From: an uncultured Muribaculaceae bacterium
Lineage (GTDB): Bacteria; Bacteroidota; Bacteroidia; Bacteroidales; Muribaculaceae
NCBI GenBank assembly: GCA_910579995.1
Contig: CAJTWH010000017.1
Coordinates: forward strand, 1 to 64,000
DNA length: 64,000 nt
Direction of reading: 5' to 3'
Shown here: in pieces, positions 1 to 7,563 of the stretch
Numbering within the stretch: the first letter of the stretch is position 1
Layout of the letters: the number at the start of each line of letters is the position of its first letter
Notes under the pieces: model-generated
What the model saw: only the letters and a program-made list of their open reading frames with translations
Databases searched by the model: none
What the model was told of the DNA's origin: nothing
Made by a program: the position numbers and the translations under genes

Positions 1-111
1 TCGGCGCATTAATTGGTAGTTTTGTCGTATTCAAGACCTCAAAAACTTATTCCGGGCGATAAACAAAAGTGATCAAAAAAAGTTCCGGCCTTTTGCACAT
101 TTTTGCATTTT

Positions 112-891
112 CTATGCGCTCACCTGAACAGGTATTCCGGTTGCTGCCGTAATTCTGTCGGCAATTGCCTCCAATTCTTCTTTACTTACACGATGTAAAT
201 TTACCTCGGGAGTCGGCCGGTCTATAGTATACAGCATAATCTCGCGCGGCATAATGCGGCGGTATGCCTCAATTAGAGCCTCTACCTCGGCGTCGACGGT
301 ATTGTCAATGACAGCTCCATCGTGCTCTCCGCGGCACATCATGGTCTGCACAATGCCATCTTTGCCAAAGGAGGCAAGGCACTCTATGGTCTTTTCGAGG
401 TCATAGCCGGGGTTGGGACGGTCGATGGCCTCTACCGTAGAGGCGATGGCGCTGTCGAGTTTCATTATATTATTGTCGACCTTGCGCAAAGCAGCAGCCA
501 CGGCAGGGCGGCAGATACGGGTGGCATTGGTAAGGACGCTGATCTTGACATCGGGGAAATAGAGGTCGCGCAAGGCGATGGTATCATCAATGACTCCTGC
601 GAAGTCGTGATGTAGGGTCGGCTCACCGTTGCCGGAGAATGTAATGACATCGAGCGGCTGGCCTTGCTCCTTCATCTGCCTGAGTTTTGCCTCGAGCTGC
701 TTGCGCACTTCCTCACGGGCGGGCAAACCTGATGTACCCGGGCCCTGCGCATTATAGCCGGCCTCGCAATAAAGACAGTCAAACGAACATATCTTGCCAT
801 CATTAGGCATAAGATTTATACCCAAGGACGAACCAAGGCGGCGCGAATGGATAGGGCCGAATATTGTTGAATGAAATAGTACAGTCTGCAT
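112..891 (-). CDS. Radical SAM protein
   Basis: A 259-residue radical SAM enzyme. The cluster-binding motif CxxxCxxC is seen at Cys35, Cys39 and Cys42, following an N-terminal stretch GPIHSRRLGSSLG that is typical of a small group of bacterial radical SAM Fe-S oxidoreductases of unknown substrate. A glycine-rich SGNGEPTLH segment near residue 85 fits the SAM-binding GGEP-type motif. It is therefore expected to cleave S-adenosylmethionine by a [4Fe-4S] cluster and start radical chemistry, but the product cannot be named from sequence. It has no extra C-terminal domain. It reads leftward, separated from the next gene upstream by about 100 bp of repeat DNA. Family assignment is firm; function is open. 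Confidence 0.85.
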   Translation of the reverse strand: MQTVLFHSTIFGPIHSRRLGSSLGINLMPNDGKICSFDCLYCEAGYNAQGPGTSGLPAREEVRKQLEAKLRQMKEQGQPLDVITFSGNGEPTLHHDFAGVIDDTIALRDLYFPDVKISVLTNATRICRPAVAAALRKVDNNIMKLDSAIASTVEAIDRPNPGYDLEKTIECLASFGKDGIVQTMMCRGEHDGAVIDNTVDAEVEALIEAYRRIMPREIMLYTIDRPTPEVNLHRVSKEELEAIADRITAATGIPVQVSA

Positions 892-900
892 TTTATCTAT

Positions 901-985
901 TAAGTTTCACATGGGAAACTTGTTTATTAAGGTTTAACAAGTTTAGGGAGTTTAGATATGAGCAAGCAAAATAAACTATCTAAAC
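901..985 (+). repeat. Intergenic repeat, family R2, copy 1
   Basis: This segment (start TAAGTTTCACATGGGAAACT) aligns over about 60 bp with 55133-55195 and with 36057-36117. It consists of a short inverted GTTTC/GAAAC end followed by AT-rich TTTAACAAGTTTA-type sequence. It fills the gap between the radical SAM gene and the permease gene and codes for nothing visible. Confidence 0.7.
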
Positions 986-990
986 TTGCA

Positions 991-2214
991 TTATTGATTT
1001 TTTGTAAAAAGCCTTGACACCATACCTATCACGAGACCGGTGGCGATAATGGCAAAAAAGACAATGGCTACATCAGCCCACTCAAGGCGCACCGGATATA
1101 CATCTATAGTAAGAGCCGAGGGGTCGGCGGCAAGTTTGACGAGCCCGAAACACTGCTGTGCCAATGATAGCACGACACCGAGCACAAGCCCGGCCACGCC
1201 ACCGACAGCAGTGATAAGCCAGCCCTCGGCCACAAATATCGAACGCGTGGAGGCCGAAGTGGCACCGAGGGCCCGCAGCGTGGCCATATCGGCACGCTTC
1301 TCGATCACCATAAGGCTGAGCGTAGACACTATATTAAATGAAGCAATCAGCAAGATGAAGACGAGCATGGTGAATGTGATCCACTTCTCGACGGCAATCA
1401 TGCGGAAAGTGTCGGCCTGCTGCTCCACCCGGCCCTGCACGGAATACTGCGGGAGGTCTTTGGCAAGCCTGCGGACGAGTTCGTCAGGCCTTACACCTTG
1501 GGCAGCCTTCAACTCAACGGCCGAGCCCTCGCCGGCGTCATAATCGAGCATACGGCGGGCGGCCTCGAGGGGGATGAATACAAAATCGGCGTCGTATTCG
1601 GGCTGGTCGACCTGCACCACACCGGTGACGGCCACATCGAGAGCACGGTAGGCGGCGGCAGGATTGGCGGGATTGATACGTCCCAGCCTCCGCGGCACAT
1701 ATATGCGCCCTGCAGAATATGGCGAGGGGTGCAAGCCCATGTTTATCGCCACGCCCACCGAAGCCTGCATACCGGCGAGGCTGTCGGGCATGCCGTTGTC
1801 GGGAGCAAAGACGCCATCGATAATCACGGCGTCGATATCAGCAATGCGCCGGGCCTTGGCCGGGTCGAGGCCTTTGAAGATTACCGGCGTCTGCCTGTCG
1901 CCCGAGACAAACAGCGCGCGCTCCTGAAGCACAACAGCAGCCGAAGCGACATCGTCGCGGCTCTCAAGGGCACGCGCAAGACTGTCGGCCGACTCTATCA
2001 CCTTGCCCGAGAGAGGAGCAATCCTCACCTCAGGGTCGATGGCTGCAAGATGACTCTGAGCCAAGTCGGTGAAGCCATTGAATACCGACAGTACCACTAT
2101 AATAGCCATCGTGGCCACCGCCACTCCCGCCATTGATATGACGGCGATGACGTTGACCGCGCGGTGCGATTTTTTCGCAAAAAGATATCGGAGAGCTATT
2201 CTGAGGGCAAGCAT
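991..2214 (-). CDS. FtsX/LolC-LolE-like ABC transporter permease
   Basis: A 407-residue inner-membrane permease of the MacB/FtsX superfamily, closest in layout to LolC/LolE, which help extract lipoproteins for transport to the outer membrane. One membrane helix lies at about residues 20-45, followed by a large periplasmic domain (about 50-275) and three further helices near 280-305, 335-360 and 378-400. The conserved EKRADMATLRALGA segment just after the second helix is the coupling-helix region seen in this family. No ATPase gene is adjacent, so its partner must be encoded elsewhere, as is usual in Bacteroidota. It starts 2 bp after the rbfA stop, so the two are probably co-transcribed. Confidence 0.85.
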   Translation of the reverse strand: MLALRIALRYLFAKKSHRAVNVIAVISMAGVAVATMAIIVVLSVFNGFTDLAQSHLAAIDPEVRIAPLSGKVIESADSLARALESRDDVASAAVVLQERALFVSGDRQTPVIFKGLDPAKARRIADIDAVIIDGVFAPDNGMPDSLAGMQASVGVAINMGLHPSPYSAGRIYVPRRLGRINPANPAAAYRALDVAVTGVVQVDQPEYDADFVFIPLEAARRMLDYDAGEGSAVELKAAQGVRPDELVRRLAKDLPQYSVQGRVEQQADTFRMIAVEKWITFTMLVFILLIASFNIVSTLSLMVIEKRADMATLRALGATSASTRSIFVAEGWLITAVGGVAGLVLGVVLSLAQQCFGLVKLAADPSALTIDVYPVRLEWADVAIVFFAIIATGLVIGMVSRLFTKNQ

Positions 2215-2216
2215 TG

Positions 2217-2558
2217 CTACTTTTCGAGCAGCTTGTCGATGTTCTCGATATAGTCGAGAGAGTCGTCGAGGTAGAATTGCAGTTCGGGCACCTTGCGGAG
2301 CTGGAAGCGCACTTTCTGTGCCAGCTCATAGCGCACGGTTTTTGCCGACGCCTCGATATTAGCGAGCACTTCGGGCGCTTTATCCGAGGGGAATACCGAC
2401 AGATAGGCCTTAGCCACCGACAAGTCGGGCGACACACGCACCGCACTTACCGAGACGATGATACCATGGGTTTTTGCCGTCTGCTGACGGAAGATTTCGC
2501 TGAGCTCTTTCTGGAGCAGGCGAGATATTTTTGCTTGACGTGTTGATTCCATAATCAA
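2217..2558 (-). CDS. rbfA: Ribosome-binding factor A
   Basis: A 113-residue protein matching RbfA, the cold-shock factor that binds the 30S subunit and assists 16S rRNA 5'-end maturation. The N-terminal RQAKISRLLQKELSEIF and the central VSAVRVSPDLSVAKAYLSVF are the typical helix and strand segments of its KH-like fold. Length is normal for the short form of the family. It lies upstream of, and almost touching, the LolC/E-like permease, an arrangement common in Bacteroidales. A perfect 8-bp stem hairpin lies upstream of the start. Confidence 0.92.
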   Translation of the reverse strand: MIMESTRQAKISRLLQKELSEIFRQQTAKTHGIIVSVSAVRVSPDLSVAKAYLSVFPSDKAPEVLANIEASAKTVRYELAQKVRFQLRKVPELQFYLDDSLDYIENIDKLLEK

Positions 2559-2579
2559 AATGTGTTTTTAAATAGTAAC

Positions 2580-2599
2580 ACTATTGCGGGTGCAATAGT
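2580..2599. promoter_or_regulatory. 8-bp stem hairpin upstream of rbfA
   Basis: ACTATTGC and GCAATAGT form a perfect stem around a 4-nt loop, 22 bp upstream of rbfA. There is no U-run on the side facing rbfA, so a classical terminator is not obvious. It could be a leader structure, but its role is unknown. Confidence 0.35.
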
Positions 2600-2683
2600 T
2601 TTTGTGGTTGGCGGGTTGTGGGCTGTGGGTGGTAGAATAGCAAAAACAAACTCGCTGCCCACTCTCCACCAACCACTCTCCAT
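2596..2683. repeat. GT-rich intergenic repeat, family R3, copy 1
   Basis: A stretch of GGTTGG/GGTGG-like sequence, then a 43-bp core (2620-2662) that recurs with only two mismatches at 43579-43621, then the inverted CCACCAACCA side. Noncoding; sits between the GlmU-like gene and rbfA. Confidence 0.75.
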
Positions 2684-2686
2684 ACC

Positions 2687-3865
2687 TTATTTGAACTCCT
2701 CGGCGGCCTGACGTATGGCCATGAAGAGCTGACGGTGAGCGTCAGTGAGCTCGACGTGGCGGCGGGCCATAACGCGGGCGGCGATATCGAAGAACTTGGT
2801 CATCGACACATCAGTATAGCCTGCCGTAGATCCCTCGCTGAACGATGGCACGAAATTGCGCGGGAAACCCGAGCCGTGGATGTTGACACCTACGCCGAGG
2901 ACTGTAGCGGTGTTGAACATCGTGTTTATACCCGCCTTTGAATGGTCGCCCATAATAAGGCCGCAGAACTGTAGGCCGGTGCGCAGGAAGCGCCGCTCGG
3001 GATAGTTCCACAGGCGAATGGGCGTATAGTCGTTCTTGAGATTCGAAGCCACGGCACCCGCGCCGAGATTACACCATGAGCCAATGACGGCGTTGCCGAG
3101 GAAGCCGTCGTGAGCCTTGTTGGAGTAGTCGTGCATGACAACATTATTGAGCTCGCCGCCTACCTTGCAGAAGCGTCCGATGGTTGTGTCGGGATAAACC
3201 TTTGTGCCCATATTTATGGTGGCATGCTCGCAGAGCGCCAAAGGACCGCGGAGCATAGAGCCCTCCATCACCGTTGCGTCTTTTCCTATATATATGGGGC
3301 CGGCGGTGGTGTTGAGCGAGGCAGCCTCCACCCACGCGCCTTCTTCGATGAATATAAGTGAGGAATCGCCAATCACAGTATTTGTGGCGCTGAGCGGCTG
3401 CGACTTGCGGCCTGCTGTGATACGGGCGAAATCGGCCTTGATAGCCTCGCCGTTGAGCATGAAAATATCATAGAGGCGCTCGATAGCTTTATAATCGCCA
3501 TCGTAGGCTACATCTTCGTAGCTGTCGAGACTGCCGCGGAAAGCTATGACCGCAGACTTACTATCCACGAGGCGCTGACCATGAGAGAGAGCGGCCACAG
3601 CAGCGGCCAGACGTTCATCGGCCACGACATTGGCTGCCACAAAAAGAGTGTCTCCGCTTTTGACAAGATCCTCAGCCGGCATACCATAAAAATCGCAAAG
3701 ATATGGGGCCGAGGGCATTATATGATATTCACCGGGCAGGAGCGCCTGCCACTTCTCAGCAAGAGTGTCTATGCCAAGGCGGATATGCGCCGGAGTACGG
3801 GTGTAGCTGATGGGCAGCAACTCGCCATGCACACCACGGATATCTTTAAGTATTATATTTTGCAT
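2687..3865 (-). CDS. GlmU-like sugar nucleotidyltransferase/acetyltransferase
   Basis: A 392-residue protein of the Bacteroidota-type GlmU-like family. The C-terminal half (about residues 155-340) is a left-handed beta-helix of hexapeptide repeats, with segments such as IGKDATVMEGSMLRGPLAL and LGNAVIGSWCNLGAGAVASN. The N-terminal half lacks the classical GxGxRL nucleotidyltransferase signature, as known for this alternative family, which is thought to make UDP-GlcNAc from glucosamine-1-phosphate. It has its own candidate promoter at 3886-3915 and reads leftward, divergent from the large secreted protein. Naming as the physiological UDP-GlcNAc synthase is inference from the family. Confidence 0.82.
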   Translation of the reverse strand: MQNIILKDIRGVHGELLPISYTRTPAHIRLGIDTLAEKWQALLPGEYHIMPSAPYLCDFYGMPAEDLVKSGDTLFVAANVVADERLAAAVAALSHGQRLVDSKSAVIAFRGSLDSYEDVAYDGDYKAIERLYDIFMLNGEAIKADFARITAGRKSQPLSATNTVIGDSSLIFIEEGAWVEAASLNTTAGPIYIGKDATVMEGSMLRGPLALCEHATINMGTKVYPDTTIGRFCKVGGELNNVVMHDYSNKAHDGFLGNAVIGSWCNLGAGAVASNLKNDYTPIRLWNYPERRFLRTGLQFCGLIMGDHSKAGINTMFNTATVLGVGVNIHGSGFPRNFVPSFSEGSTAGYTDVSMTKFFDIAARVMARRHVELTDAHRQLFMAIRQAAEEFK

Positions 3866-3885
3866 AGTTGAAAGCTTTTACACTG

Positions 3886-3915
3886 CAAAATTACTATTTT
3901 TAGATTAAACTCAAA
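3886..3915 (-). promoter_or_regulatory. Candidate Bacteroidota-type promoter for the GlmU-like gene
   Basis: On the minus strand a TTTG (-33 box) at 3912-3915 is followed after 18 bp by TAATTTTG (-7 box, TAnnTTTG) at 3886-3893. The spacing is one base below the usual 19-21. Transcription would start about 15 bp before the ATG. Confidence 0.5.
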
Positions 3916-4001
3916 CACTCCAATAGATAAGATAGAGAGGAGAGATTAGACAAAATGATGTTAATGATTGTTAATTTATTTTCATTTTGTCAAATAATAT
4001 T

Positions 4002-4009
4002 TACTTTTG
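4002..4009 (+). promoter_or_regulatory. Candidate -7 box for the 1096-residue secreted protein
   Basis: TACTTTTG fits TAnnTTTG and lies 67 bp before the ATG at 4077. No TTTG occurs at the proper spacing, so only the -7 half is supported. The intergenic region 3866-4076 is AT-rich and shared with the divergent GlmU-like gene. Confidence 0.35.
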
Positions 4010-4076
4010 CGAAACTTAATGTAAGACAAAGCGCAAAAGAAATAGACATAAGACTATCAACTAATCACAATTCAAT

Positions 4077-7000
4077 ATGAAAAAACTCTTTACTTTACTT
4101 CTTGTTGCTCTAGTCGGCATGTTGCCGATGATGGCGCAGACAGAGGTGACGGCAACGTTCGATTTTACCGACCTTGCCAACCTTGACCCGAATCCATCAG
4201 TAAGCCCATATCCCACCGGTATTACAAGAGCCGGAGATCCACGTTCAGGATATTACTATAAATGCAATGGAGAATATTCAGTCTCAGAAAAAGGTGTCAC
4301 CTTAACCCCCCAGTTAGATGACCGCGGCTTCAATACCATTGCATTCTACAAAAAAAGCCCGGCCTACCTTCAGATGGCCACAAGCACAAAGCTCAATTTT
4401 GCCACAGAAGAAGGCTATACCATCAAGTCAATCACATTAGAGTTCAACGGCACAGCATACGGTTTCACAACAACCGGCACCGGCTCCTATAGTGACGGCG
4501 TATATACCGCCGGCGACGATGAAACCGACGTGACCCTCATATCCTCTGCAACTCAAAAAGTTTCAAAAGTCACTGTTATACTGAACCACGCAGGCGGCTC
4601 ATCAAGCGGCCCGGAGGTAGGCACAACAAGCACATCTTCTTTTGACTTCCAGAATTATGAGACCTTGACCCCCGCTCCGGTTTTCAACGGCAACCAAGCC
4701 GGCACTATGGCCTACATCACCGAAGCGCTGACCGCTCAGGGTTGTCAATTTGTCGTGGCTTCAGGCAAACCATATATACAAAAGGGCAATCCTTCATATT
4801 ACCAGTTCAGCGGCAATGAATTTAAAATTGAGTCTACCGCCGGGTATGAAATACAGTCTGTCACCCTTACAGGCACCGATTCATGGGCTATTGGCTATGT
4901 CAGCGCTACTCCGGGCAAAATGACCTCAAGCGGAACAAGCACAACATGGAGCGGAGACCAAACCACATCAATCCAATTCAAGACCACTCAAGGAGTCAAA
5001 CTCCTTAAGGCTGAAGTCACTCTCGTATATGTAGGCGGTGATGAAGGCCCTCACGTGCCCGAAGCTCTCAGCTATGTACTCGGCGACCAGACAGTGGCCA
5101 TGACCGACTTCAAGGCTGAGAATGTAGAAATCGCCGCAGGCTCTACCCTGCTCTTCACCGACGCCGACGGCTATGCCTACGGAGCAGCCGAAGCCGGCAC
5201 AACTCTCACTGCCGGCACAGCAACCGACCTTACCGAATACGCCCCCGCCGACGCAGCCAATGCAAACGCATTTACTGTAGCCGCGTCAGCAATCTACAAT
5301 ATCGCCGTATCATTCAAGGGCGAAGTTCCCACCGTTACCCTCACCAAAGTCAGCGAGCCTCTTGTCGACGCCGCCGGCAACAGCGTAGCCACATTCAACT
5401 GGGCGCTTCCCTCTACCCTCAACCCTGCTGTAACTCCCACTTTCTACGCCAACACCACCACATTCACAGCAAATGGTGTGAGCGCAGCACCGAGAGCCGT
5501 TTCAATATTCTCACTGGACAGCCAGTATCCCAATGTAGTATCTACTACCGACGGCACCTATCTGCGCATGTACGGCGTGAGCACCCTCAAAGTCACCGCT
5601 CCTGCCGGCAAGACTATACTTAATGTCAAAATCGAAGGTGTAGGCATGGATGATTCCAACACCTTTACATTCTATGAAGGCAGCCTCGGCACATCAACAT
5701 TCGCCGACGGCGTACTCACCCTCAAACCCACCTATCAGACCAACGAGCTCACCCTTGAAGCCAAAGGCGCAGTCAAAGTCACCTATATGACCGTGACCTA
5801 CGGCGCACCCGCAGCACCTGCAGCCCTCAACTACGTTGTAGACGGCGGCTCTCCGGTAGCAATGGATCCGAATGAGAGCGACAACAGCTTCACCGCTACC
5901 GACGTGACAATCGGCGAATGGGGCAAAGACGGCTCTATCAAATTCACCAATGCATGGATGGATATGATGTATGGCGAGGTCTACGCCTGTGGTGCAGCCA
6001 CCGAGGGCGAAGTTGCCGAAGCTGACAAAGCGATAAGCATGGTAGGCGCCGACAAACTGCCCGTGAGCGCATGGTATGCCTACACAGTGGCTCCCGGCGT
6101 CTACACCGTGACAGTATCGTTTGCCACCGGCATGCCCGTGATGACCCTCACCAAGACAGCCGACCTCAAGCAGCCACTGCCCACAACGATGTACGCCATC
6201 ATCCAAGGCTTCGACGAGCCCCTCGCGCTCTTTGCTGCAGGCAACAGCTTCCTTGCCAACGACGTGACCATCGGCACAGCCCTCGGCCAGACAATGACAA
6301 TCTATTTCGCCGAGAGTGAAGACATCACCGACGGCCGCACCTACGGCGCAGCCGAAGCAGGCGAGGCCTACAACTTCAACAACTGGACCAACACCCTCAC
6401 AGAGTATCCTGCCGGCACAAGCGCCAACCGCTTCACCATCCCCTCCGGTGTCTACTCAATCGACGTAAGCACATCAGGCGAAGAACTCAAGGTACGTCTG
6501 AGCAAGACTGCCGAGCTTGCCCCCGCAGTACTCTATGCCTACGATGGCAGCACTCTTAAGGAAATGACAGCCGACACCGAGGCCAAGACATTTACCCTCA
6601 CCGACTACGAAATCGGCGCATGGGAGACTGCCGGCACACTCAAATTCACCTGCGCATTCATGGATATGGCATTCGGCTCGACATGGGCATGGGGTGCAGC
6701 CACCGAAGGTGAGGAAGCAGAGGCCGGAACAGCCTACACCATGACCGGCAAGGAGAATATGCCCGTAAGCGAATGGTTCGGCTACAGCGTGGCCGGAGGT
6801 ATCTACACTGTAGAAGTATCGTTCGCTACCGGCAGCGCAGTGATGACCCTCACCCGCACAGGCGACTTCACACAGCCCAAACCCACCACAATGTATATCG
6901 TAAGCGACGCTCTTGAAGCACCCGTAGAGCTCACCCTCATGGGCAACAGCTTCCTTGCAACAGAGACACAGTCGGTAACCCTCGGCACTGAGCCCGGCCA

Positions 7001-7367
7001 GACAGTGACTGTATACTTCGCCGAGACAGCCACCATCACCGACGGCCGCACTTGGGGCGCTGCAACAGCCGACCAAGCCTACGACTTCGAGGCATGGACC
7101 AATGATCTTACCGAGTTTGCCGCAGGCGAGACTGCCAACGCGTTCACTCTTCCCTCGGCTATCTATAATGTAGATGTCAATATCTCTAACGATACCTACA
7201 AAGTACGTATCAGCAAGAAAGATGACCTCAGCGGTATCGAGAACATCAACGCCGCCGACGCAGAAGTTGAATATTACAACCTTCAGGGTGTACGCGTAGC
7301 CAACCCGACAACAGGTGTTTACATCCGCGTACAAGGCAACAAAGCCACTAAGGTTAGTATCCGATAA
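4077..7367 (+). CDS. Large secreted protein with alternating beta repeats and C-terminal tail
   Basis: 1096 residues, function unknown. A signal peptide (MKKLFTLLLVALVGMLPMMAQ) is cleaved probably after AQ. Residues 22-330 contain two or more FDF-beginning modules rich in Thr/Ser. Residues about 331-1055 hold roughly 110-residue units ending in VSFATG.PVMTLT or KVRLSKTAEL; from about 585 on two unit types alternate (type with GAATEGE and YGYxV; type with TITDGRTYGAA, then TLTEYPAG.SANRFT). The last 40 residues read SGIENIN..VEYYNLQGVRVANPTTGVYIR.., a compact tail like the C-terminal sorting or anchor tails of Bacteroidales exported proteins. Probably surface-exposed or released; adhesin or glycan-binding roles are guesses only. 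A strong terminator follows. Confidence 0.8.
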   Translation: MKKLFTLLLVALVGMLPMMAQTEVTATFDFTDLANLDPNPSVSPYPTGITRAGDPRSGYYYKCNGEYSVSEKGVTLTPQLDDRGFNTIAFYKKSPAYLQMATSTKLNFATEEGYTIKSITLEFNGTAYGFTTTGTGSYSDGVYTAGDDETDVTLISSATQKVSKVTVILNHAGGSSSGPEVGTTSTSSFDFQNYETLTPAPVFNGNQAGTMAYITEALTAQGCQFVVASGKPYIQKGNPSYYQFSGNEFKIESTAGYEIQSVTLTGTDSWAIGYVSATPGKMTSSGTSTTWSGDQTTSIQFKTTQGVKLLKAEVTLVYVGGDEGPHVPEALSYVLGDQTVAMTDFKAENVEIAAGSTLLFTDADGYAYGAAEAGTTLTAGTATDLTEYAPADAANANAFTVAASAIYNIAVSFKGEVPTVTLTKVSEPLVDAAGNSVATFNWALPSTLNPAVTPTFYANTTTFTANGVSAAPRAVSIFSLDSQYPNVVSTTDGTYLRMYGVSTLKVTAPAGKTILNVKIEGVGMDDSNTFTFYEGSLGTSTFADGVLTLKPTYQTNELTLEAKGAVKVTYMTVTYGAPAAPAALNYVVDGGSPVAMDPNESDNSFTATDVTIGEWGKDGSIKFTNAWMDMMYGEVYACGAATEGEVAEADKAISMVGADKLPVSAWYAYTVAPGVYTVTVSFATGMPVMTLTKTADLKQPLPTTMYAIIQGFDEPLALFAAGNSFLANDVTIGTALGQTMTIYFAESEDITDGRTYGAAEAGEAYNFNNWTNTLTEYPAGTSANRFTIPSGVYSIDVSTSGEELKVRLSKTAELAPAVLYAYDGSTLKEMTADTEAKTFTLTDYEIGAWETAGTLKFTCAFMDMAFGSTWAWGAATEGEEAEAGTAYTMTGKENMPVSEWFGYSVAGGIYTVEVSFATGSAVMTLTRTGDFTQPKPTTMYIVSDALEAPVELTLMGNSFLATETQSVTLGTEPGQTVTVYFAETATITDGRTWGAATADQAYDFEAWTNDLTEFAAGETANAFTLPSAIYNVDVNISNDTYKVRISKKDDLSGIENINAADAEVEYYNLQGVRVANPTTGVYIRVQGNKATKVSIR

Positions 7368-7440
7368 ATGATGGTTGGTGGTGTGCAGGCAGTGGGCTGC
7401 ACTGCCAATTCACCGCCTGCCACAAACACCAAATTTTCAA
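7368..7440. repeat. GT-rich intergenic repeat, family R3, degenerate copy
   Basis: GGTTGGTGGTGTGCAGGCAGT followed by an inverted CACCGCCTGCCACAAACACC half. It resembles the outer parts of the R3 copies at 2596 and 43509 but lacks their 43-bp core. Confidence 0.4.
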
Positions 7441-7447
7441 TAACATG

Positions 7448-7481
7448 AAAGCGCTGAGGCATTGCTGTCTCAGCGCTTTTT
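7448..7481. terminator. Bidirectional terminator between convergent genes
   Basis: AAAGCGCTGAG and CTCAGCGCTTTTT form an 11-bp stem around a 10-nt loop with A and T runs on both sides. It ends the 4077-7367 gene; the leftward 7564-10836 gene converges on it. Confidence 0.8.
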
Positions 7482-7492
7482 ATGTACGGAAC

Positions 7493-7511
7493 ACGCGAGC
7501 CGCGCTCGCGT
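7493..7511. repeat. REP-like palindrome (8-3-8)
   Basis: ACGCGAGC-CGC-GCTCGCGT is a perfect palindrome with a 3-nt centre. It shares form with 60623-60641 and, more loosely, with 49000-49024, all in gene gaps. Confidence 0.5.
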
Positions 7512-7563
7512 CATGAACGAAACTTGCCATAGCCACTCGCGCGGCTATTGTTGGACAGGAGAT

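Noticed and set aside
6474..7334. 286-residue open frame on the minus strand across the 1096-residue gene
   Set aside because: It is the antisense shadow of GC-biased repeat coding sequence, with no motif, signal or ribosome site.
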